Assembly (NCBI RefSeq): GCF_001619985.1
Contig: NW_017264193.1
Span: 5,726 to 69,725, forward strand
Length of the DNA stretch: 64,000 bases
Reading direction: 5' to 3'
DNA from: Xylona heveae TC161
Lineage: Eukaryota > Ascomycota > Xylonomycetes > Xylonales > Xylonaceae
Positions 56,064 to 64,000 of this stretch are shown here, in pieces. The notes under the pieces were generated by a model. It saw only the letters and a program-made list of their open reading frames with translations. It did no database searches and had not been told where the DNA came from. A program made the translations under genes and the position numbers. Numbering within the stretch: the stretch's first letter is position 1; every line of letters begins with the position of its first letter.

Positions 56064-57390
56064 GTGCTTTCATTCAATTTTTACGAGATACCTTATGTTC
56101 AGTTAAGCGTGTACTATTACGGTCATTTTTAAAGGGATTTTCTTTTTGGGTCATCCTTGGATATCTTGGTCATAATTTTCACGGCAAAGGACAGGATTGT
56201 GGGCGTTAGAATTCCTTTCCCTCTTTCTTTTTTTTTTTTTTACATTCTATGATTCCGATCAGCACGTCCGGTAAAACATGGGACAGTCTTTTCTTTTTTA
56301 GTTATGCTTGGATCCTGGTAAATTTTTCTAATTGTATTTTCTATGCTATGAGCATTTCATCTGCATCACAAACAATAGTATTGCAGAATATTTACATCAA
56401 TGCATTTTCTGTTCATCGAGGATCCTGCTCTTGCGTGCTCAAGAAACTCAAAATGACAATACACGAGAACGTGTGAACTCAGGGATGTCGTGGTGGTTAG
56501 CTTGAAACCCCTCCTACTCCTGCAATTGCTAGATGAAGAATCGTCAATAATGTTATAAGATATTAGATCTGGGAATAGGGTTGCGGGATAACATCATCAC
56601 GTCCATCTCAAGCTCCTGCATGTTCAGATTAGATATTTGCCAAAACAAATTATTAATTTATATTGTTGTTCTTGAGAAAAAACAAAGAAAATAAAAACAA
56701 AAAAAACCTCTGAAAAGAGTGTTGCTGAACAAGCTATCTGTCAAGAACATCTTCAATTTGAGTACTGCCTCGTCACCATCGATTGCTCCTTATCAGGATT
56801 CCTCGAATTGACATGATGTCTTTGAACCAAGATTCCAAGAGAGGCAAAACAAACACCAGGCCAAGTTGGGTAAGTACTTTGTAAAAAGAGTCAAAATGCC
56901 CCTTCCTGGCAGTTGCTAGGTCCTCCCTCGCTTATTGCAAAAGCAAGGCTATACCCAAAGTCGACAAGCCTACCCGCATGTTCTCCTGGTACAGCATGAC
57001 GATGGTTTCGCTTTGCTCCCGTCCTCAGAAGTACGCTATACGTACACTGGGTACCTGGCCATGGAGACAATCACCATTTACCCCCTTCTCGTTATTTCCT
57101 GAAACTCATCACCACGAGTCGCTCAGTGGTGACCAACTCGTCAGTTTGAGCTGGAGGAGTCTTCGCCCTTTTGATATTCTACTGTCTTTTTTCCTTTTCA
57201 TCGGTCAATCGTTTATTCTGGATGAATTAATTCTTAGTCGTTCTTTACTTCTTTGTTATCGCATACACTTCACTTAAGACGCGACACTCGACCGCTTCTC
57301 AAATTACAAGGAAACTCGAATAGCTACTCATCATATCCGCGTTAAACTTTTATCCTCGATCGATTCGAGCCGAACGCTCTGCTTTCAGCA
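56064..57390. other. Intergenic region of 1.3 kb
   Basis: 3' region of the DUF2985 gene and promoter and long leader of rax2. AT-rich runs at 56640-56710. No gene is recognised. Confidence 0.4.
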
Positions 57391-60300
57391 ATGGGGCCTT
57401 CGTTGCTCAGCCCTGCGACGGCGTTCGTGCTTTCCACCCTCACGTCCTGGTGTTTCCAAGCCCCATTTTTCGGCATAGCTCAAGCGCTCAGCGTAGAACC
57501 CGTTCCATCACCCAACCTCGATCTTTCTCAACTTGGCCGCGTCGCACTCACAGGAGATTTTGACTCGATTTCCTTGTACACGTATAATCTCCAGAACGAA
57601 GATGGATTCAGTACCAACGGAAGCCAGTCCCTTTTCACTCAGTTGCCAGATGGGACATTGGCAAGCCTCACTTCTGCAGATGCTGGAATACAGACAATGT
57701 GTCCATTCATCCTGAAAGATGGAACCTTTGCAGGTGTGGTAGCCGGTGGAAATTTCACGAGCCTTGGCGGGGTCGAAGCACAAGGCATCGCATTATTTGA
57801 TCCAAATACGACAAAAGTGACCCCCCTACCTGGACTTACTGGCCGTGTCTCCGCCGTTTTGTGTGATCAGAAATCCAATACCGTCTATGTCGGCGGTGAT
57901 TTTAAAGGCGGAAATTCGACCAATGCGATCGCCTGGGTGGGAATGACAGGATGGGCCAATCTCCCTTTCGCTGGTTTCAATGGCCCAGTGTCATCAATCA
58001 TCCAAGCACCTGGAGGCAACATCATATTTGGTGGATCATTCGATGGCTTAGGCAATGCCTCCACCGCTCCAAATAAAAAGGATGAACAAATCATCAACAT
58101 CTCGAAGGCAAACATCTCGACAGCTACTTCGACCACCACTGCCGGTTTCAGCGACCCCAAAAACATTGCCTGTGGCTCTGATGGGCAAGATGGCTCGGGT
58201 CACACTTGGCTTCTTGCCGACAATGCGCCTGGATGGTGGAAAGCGGACTTTGGATTCGGTTTCCGCCCGACTAAGCTTAGGCTATGGAATACTCGACAGG
58301 ATGGGAGAGGCACAAAAATCTTTCGGTTCAACGCATTCCCGATCAATGGCATCCTAAATCTCACATACACCGATCCCAAGACAGGTCGCAATGAAAGCTG
58401 CGATGCCTGGTGCCCTCTTGCAAGCGAAACCGAGGAAGGCTATCAAGATTTTCACTTTGTTAATGTCATCGGAATGAGCAGCTTCCGATTGGATATTCTC
58501 GATTGGTACGGAGGAGGTGGCGGTTTGAATGGAATACAGCTCTTTCAAGATGGTAAGCGATGTCCAGGTCTACCATTACAAATTGAGGATTGACTAAAAA
58601 TTATTAGACATTTATGCCTTTGCCATTGAGGACTTCAATGAGGCTTCATGCGCAGGGATATCTCAGCCTTCAAACGCCACCGTAACTGGTCCTTGGGCCG
58701 TTACGCCATCTAGACAAAGCAGTTCCGAATATCTGAGTGCTAATTTGACTGGTCCTTCCATCGATTCCTCATCAGCGTCGGTTGTATTCAGACCGGATAT
58801 TAGACAGTCAGGAAACTATTCTGTCACTGTTTGGACCCCGGGGTGCCTTCAAGATGATAGCTGCGCTCAGCGAGGCAGAGTAAACATTACGGGAACCATG
58901 GCATCGCAAACACGCCAAAGTGCACCCGTACAGACGGAAATATATCAGACCAACAATTACGACAAGTATGACCAGGTCTATTACGGTCATGTTGATGCCG
59001 GTAGCGATTCGTTTCAGCCAAGCATCACTCTCACGCCGAGCGCGAATCAGGGCGACAATTTATACATCGTTGCCCAGCGTGTGCGCTTCGAACTCGTCTC
59101 CTCCACTGATGGCCTTAATGGCCTCTATGAATTTGACCCCAACCAAGCCTCTGCCACCACCGATTACTCCAACTCAACCGTAGACAGAGCCGGAATGGAC
59201 CTCGACTCAAATGCATCAATAACCTCTCTCTCTGCCTCTCAAGATACCATTTACGTGGCCGGAAATTTCTCAAATTCCAATTTCGATAACGTCTTCGCCA
59301 TCAGTCAAGGCAATGCAACTTCGCTGCCCCACGGCGGTTTGAACGGCCAAGTACTCACGACGTACCTAACTGGCAATTCGCTCTATGTTGGCGGCGTTTT
59401 CAACAATACTAGTAAAGCCAACACTGCCGACCTCAACCACATTGCGGTCTTCTCCACTCAAGAGAAAGCATGGCAACCTTTGGGTGCTGGTGTTAACGGA
59501 AGAGTGGATGCAATTGTGCCGCTTACTCTTAATGTTACAGCCAACAAACCTGAACTTGTCATCTCAATAAGTGGCGACTTTGACGAGATCCTGCCTTTTG
59601 ATAAGAACTTGTCAAGGGCGGTTTCTGGCCTGGCCGTTTGGGTACCATCACAAAAGAACTGGTTACAGAACCTGGGAACCCAAGCGGTGTCGATAAGCGG
59701 GCGTCTGACCGCAGGTACCAATCTCCCCAATGGTCCTCCTCTCTTTGCCGGTGCTGTCGCGTCACAAGGCCTTGGGGTGAGTGGTGCTGTTGAGCTCTCC
59801 ACATCCGGCGCCCTGGGCCTAAGTCAACTTCCAATCGATATTGAGCCCCATGAACTCAGTTCTACATCGCTGCAGAAGCGAGCGTCTACTGCACAGAATG
59901 TCAGTGGCGCTGTGACAGGATTTTTCTACGAGTCCGGAGGTGTGAACGTTACTGTACTTGGAGGACACTTCGCAGCCCGTGCGTCCAATGGGTCTCTCAT
60001 TCACAATTTAGCCTTCATCAATGGCTCGAACTCAGATAAAGTCACGGGGCTTGGTGCCGGAATCAACTCAGATTCCGCGGTTTTAGCACTTGAGACCCAG
60101 GGCAGCGTTCTCTTTGCTGGAGGGACGCTCACAGGTGAAGTGGACGGGAATGACGTTAATGGCTTGATTTTGTACGACCTGGCACAGTCTACCTTTGTTG
60201 ATCCGCAACCCCCAGCTTTTGCAGGTTCGAATGTTGCAGTCAACGCTATAGCGACGCGCCCCGGTTCCGGAGATGTATATGTGGGCGGCAACTTTGAATC

Positions 60301-61209
60301 GGCTGGGTCACTGGGTTGCCCAAGCGTCTGCATTTTTACCACTTCAGCTTCGCAGTGGAATACGCCTGGCTCTGGTCTCACCGGGACTGTTACCGCGTTG
60401 ACATGGTCTGGAAAGAACAGGTTGATCGCTAGCGGCTCGCTGAACGTCAATGGCAACTCGACAACCATGGCTGTCTATGACGCAAATCAGCAGACATGGA
60501 CTTCTTTTGACCAAGCCAACACCCTGCCTGGACCCATCAGCGCATTAACCGCGGCGAACAATGCGCAAACCAATTTTTGGGCGGCTGGACAAGCTTCTAA
60601 CGGTTCAACGTTCCTTTCCAAATACGATGGCTCTAAGTGGAGAGTTGTCCAAGAGACTTTTGGGCAGTCCACAGTTATTCGGGGATTGCAGATTCTTTCG
60701 CTGTCAAAGAATCATGCTGGAAGCGACCTGGTTGACGCTGATCAAGTCCTCCTCATTACAGGCCAGCTAAGTCTCCCGAACTTCGGCAACGCTTCTGCAG
60801 CCCTCTTTAATGGCACCGCTTTCTCCCCGTTCATTCTCGCAAACAAAGCGGACAACCAGCCTGGAAGCCTTTCTCAGATATTTTCCCAGAAGCAGAATTA
60901 TTTCAAATCGGGTGGTAAGTGAAGCTAATCCCTTTTGCATGATGGATGGCGCTAATGCCCGTTTTAGGTGGACACTTGGCTGTAGGCTTCGTTGTCCTTA
61001 TCGCGCTAGCGATTGCACTTGCACTCATCTTTGTTCTTGTTGTGATTGGCATCGTCGCTGAACGTCTGCGTCGCAAGAGGGAAGGTTACGTGCCGGCTCC
61101 CACCCAGATGTTTGACAAACACAGTAATATGGATCGAATTCCCCCAGAGCACTTGTTTGGCAATCTAGGCCGGGGTGCTCGCGGGCCGGGCGATGCGCCG
61201 ATGATTTGA
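57391..61209 (+). CDS. rax2: Rax2-type cortical polarity marker
   Basis: Three exons, 57391-58552, 58608-60914 and 60968-61209, give 1236 residues. It is a type I membrane glycoprotein that marks growth sites together with Rax1 in yeast and influences polar growth in hyphae. An N-terminal signal (about residues 1-31) is followed by a long extracellular region rich in N-glycosylation sequons. It carries repeated kelch-like blades of the pattern VYVGGDF...GGNSTNAIAWV and LFAGGTLTGEVDGNDVNGL. One membrane helix follows, encoded in the last exon (VGFVVLIALAIALALIFVLV), with a short basic tail (ERLRRKRE...EHLFGNLGRG). Both introns are phase 1. Length is typical for fungal Rax2. Confidence 0.93.
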
Positions 61210-64000
61210 TGGCCTATGCCTTCCCTTCGGCGTTTTGCGAATTATTCAAACGAAAAGTTTTCGGTCAATACTCTTCAAGTTTGTCATCCAGCAACATGTT
61301 CCTCATCACGTCGAGCCTAGAGCATCATTCCGCTGCCATTCAATGCTACAGTCCACGACTGCTTTTCTTGGACAGTTGTGGCTCTAAAATCCGTGGCTTC
61401 AGGTGAATTCTCCGGTTAAGCTCAATCCCTCTCCCCTTTTTCTCGAGATACCATGTTCAAGCGCCATCTATTGCTCTTCTAATGTTTATATTTCTCTGCT
61501 TTCATGAATTGCCATACATTCATTTACTCATTACTTGAGTCGGAAACTACCACCACTGGGGGTTCCCGAAATTACATCCTGTCACTCCTTCATCTCCTTT
61601 AAAGGGTTCTCACTGGTTATCTGGGCAAGCTATCTGGTTAGATGTAATTATCTCGAAGCATCTGCCTGAATAATATTAATGACTTATCATGCATTGTTTT
61701 TCTGGACCCGCTATGATAATCCGTTACCTGGATAGATGCTGAGAACCGTTTACGATTTCGTTGCCGTTTGCAGATGAGAAACAGCATGCTGAAGATGATT
61801 ATTGGATTGATCAAGGGTCGCACCATCATTCTTCAGCCAACGGACTACGTAGTTATTCACTATTGTGCCAGTCATATCCGAAATCTAGTTCAGATTAGCG
61901 AGGACAAATGATGGTAACCGTCCCAAATGCCATAGAACCTCTAGAACAATAGTAAAAGGGAGGGAGGGCGACGCTGGAAAATGATCCGCTCAGGCGCAAA
62001 GCGGCAGGCCGCCCAATGAATGGCTCGATAGCAGACGTTGAATGAGGTAAGAGGGGGGGGGGGAAGTGACCAATTCGAAATCCCATCACTGATTGTTGTC
62101 GATTGTCCCATGTTATTGGAGAGCCTAGAAAATTGGGGGAGGGGAGGGACAACCTAATTTGGAAGGCGAATTTGGGACAAGAAAAAGGGTATCGGCAACA
62201 ACGCCAACGAAGGCGGCCCATCCCTCGGCCACCCGTCTACGGTTCGGGCCCGCTTGTCATTCGCGTTCTGGACGTGCATTTCCCTGATGGCGGACATGGG
62301 GACATAGGGGAAATAGTAGCATGGGCTCCACGCTGAGTCTAGGAATATCGGGCCGCGCTAGCACGCCCGTTTCCTTCTCCCTTACCCACTCTCCTCCTGG
62401 TATAACGCCTTCTTCAACCACAGAACCCACCAGCCAGGTTCTGATCAAAAGGGTACAGTCTCGTGCCCTCCATGTAACGTGCAACCAATCATGGATCCTT
62501 CGGGTCGTTGCGCACATTGATTGACGGCTGATGACTTGATGGCGCTGTGAGCCATCGCCGGGCTCCTCATCGCTATTGGGGGGGGGGGGACTTTTGCTTG
62601 GGGTAGGGTACTCCGTAAGCACGATGCGGATCACACACACAGAGGAAGAAAGCGAACGTGAGAATACTAAAGGATCCAATAACAAGAAGCCTTCATCCAA
62701 ATCTAAAGGTCACACACCCATCATCGCGCCCGCATCGACAGTCAGCAGCAGATACGGGCACGGCAACTGCTCCATTGGCTACAAGAGAGGGCGCCACGGT
62801 GTTGCTCTGGGAAGAGTCAAGTGTAAGCAGCAACACAATGATTTGCGAAATCAATCAGAAATCATTTGGAGTCAATTTGAGCACGATCCACACAAAAGGG
62901 CCGCTTGGGGCAGAGATTAAAAACAAAAAAGAGCAGGGAAGTGCTACCAAGTTATCAGAATAAAATACCAGCAGCAGCCAAGCCATGGGTGAGGGTTAGA
63001 CCGAGGATCACAGAGAACGAGTATCCGTACCTTACAGAGGACTCCCTGACTCCACCAAGGAAAATCGTTGTACACTGTAGCGAGCAGCATGAAGAGCCTC
63101 ACCACAGAGTACTTTGTACATACCTTAGGTACTATCGTTTCGGGCCTTCCCACTAACCCCCCGCGGGTTCGGACAACTAAAGGGCCCTGAGGGTCCCCCA
63201 GGGTCCCTTGACCGTACTGTAGAGGGATTGGGGGTCCCAGTAAGAGCGGTAATAGGTACCTCACTAATGTCCTATTTCGCATAGTCATCCGAGTCTATTG
63301 CCTTTAGTCCACTCATTGATATTTGCTGCCTCAACCAACAACGATTTTCCCCCTCTTCAGGACCGTGTCGCTCAGACCACTGCTCCAGTCGGCCCAGCCC
63401 ATAGAACGCGTTCTGTCGTCCTGTCGTCCTCTTTGGCCATTAAAGCGGTCTCTTTGGGCTTTTGGTCATCAGCCTCGCTGGTTATCTCGATTTGCTCATG
63501 ATGCGCTGGGCGTGACTTAGTGCAACCTCGGGGGCCGGATGTGGCCCATTACAGGCGTTACACCAGCCTGCTGTGTCCTCAAAGATTTCCCTTTCCCCCT
63601 CTCCCCCAAATGGCTAACAACTAGCTTAAGGTCTGTCCGGGACCAGGGGAAGTTTGGTTTATTCGTGCGATCCGGTCCCTTGGTGCGTCTACTCTAGTAA
63701 GGAGTCCCCATTCACGATGGGAGAGAGAGAGAGAGAGAGCCAATTCTTCCCACGGACGTTTTTCTCTCTTGCTCTTTTGCCCCACAGCCCTGAATCAAGC
63801 CTGCCACGGTCTATTTATCACTTCGCGACCCAGATTTTTCCGAAACCTGCCTGTCTCTTATAGTTCCTTTCTCTTCTTTTGCCTCGTTGGTCTTCATTTC
63901 TATATTGTATAATTTATAAATCTTCTTAATCGTCATCTCTGCGGGCCCCTCCCCCCATTGCTTTCAAAGCTATCCCTTTTCGTCTCGCAGACCGTGACAT
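61210..64000. other. Intergenic region to the window end
   Basis: 2.8 kb with no supported gene. It contains G-runs at 62053-62063 and 62579-62590, a (GA)n tract at about 63720-63739 and CT-rich DNA near the right edge, which may be the leader of a gene beyond the window. Short frames lack motifs. Confidence 0.4.

Overview
The window is nuclear DNA of a filamentous ascomycete, most likely from Eurotiales (Aspergillus/Penicillium group). The support is small phase-conserved introns of 50-110 bp, with GT..AG ends and CTAAC-type branch points, and fungal-specific families: a Zn2Cys6 regulator with fungal_trans domain, Rax2, DUF2985, a GDP-mannose transporter, an A-T-C NRPS and a serine-rich DUF7908-like protein. 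Gene models were built by hand, by joining open frames across splice sites so that known family motifs became continuous. No similarity search was possible, so species and orthologue names are inference.

Left accessory block (1-10.7 kb): an intact five-exon SDR on the minus strand faces a Zn2Cys6 regulator that carries an in-frame stop and half a zinc cluster. Three intact sugar-alcohol type oxidoreductases follow on the plus strand: a xylitol/polyol dehydrogenase, an L-xylulose/sorbose reductase-like SDR and an arabinitol dehydrogenase-like SDR. Each of the three has one CGG-N11-CCG motif in its promoter, and two of these share the extended form GTCGG-N11-CCGAC. This looks like a small pentitol/hexitol regulon and is the most striking regulatory signal in the window.

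Mixed block (10.7-34 kb): a small secreted six-cysteine protein, a DUF4396-like membrane protein, an APH-type kinase-like protein with an altered catalytic loop, a small fungal-conserved protein, OGG1 (8-oxoguanine glycosylase), U2AF65, a UDP/dTDP-glucose 4,6-dehydratase, thioredoxin reductase (with a 7-nt microexon and an ATG-less upstream presequence-like frame) and argininosuccinate synthase. OGG1/U2AF65 and thioredoxin reductase/argininosuccinate synthase are divergent pairs. A stretch of about 4.8 kb (29.3-34.1 kb) has no recognisable gene.

Serine-rich block (34-40 kb): one five-exon gene of about 1872 residues. It consists of a signal peptide, three cycles of a Ser/Thr-rich stalk, dibasic site and DUF7908-like domain, and then five copies of a GVTVP beta-type repeat. 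All three inter-module introns are phase 1, so two middle modules are symmetrical exons.

Right block (42-64 kb): an MFS monocarboxylate-type transporter stands divergent to a single-exon A-T-C NRPS whose A domain lacks the usual Asp235 equivalent. The GDP-mannose transporter follows, flanked by two direct copies of a repeat of about 123 bp, then a DUF2985 membrane protein and the polarity marker Rax2. The last 2.8 kb is low-complexity intergenic DNA.
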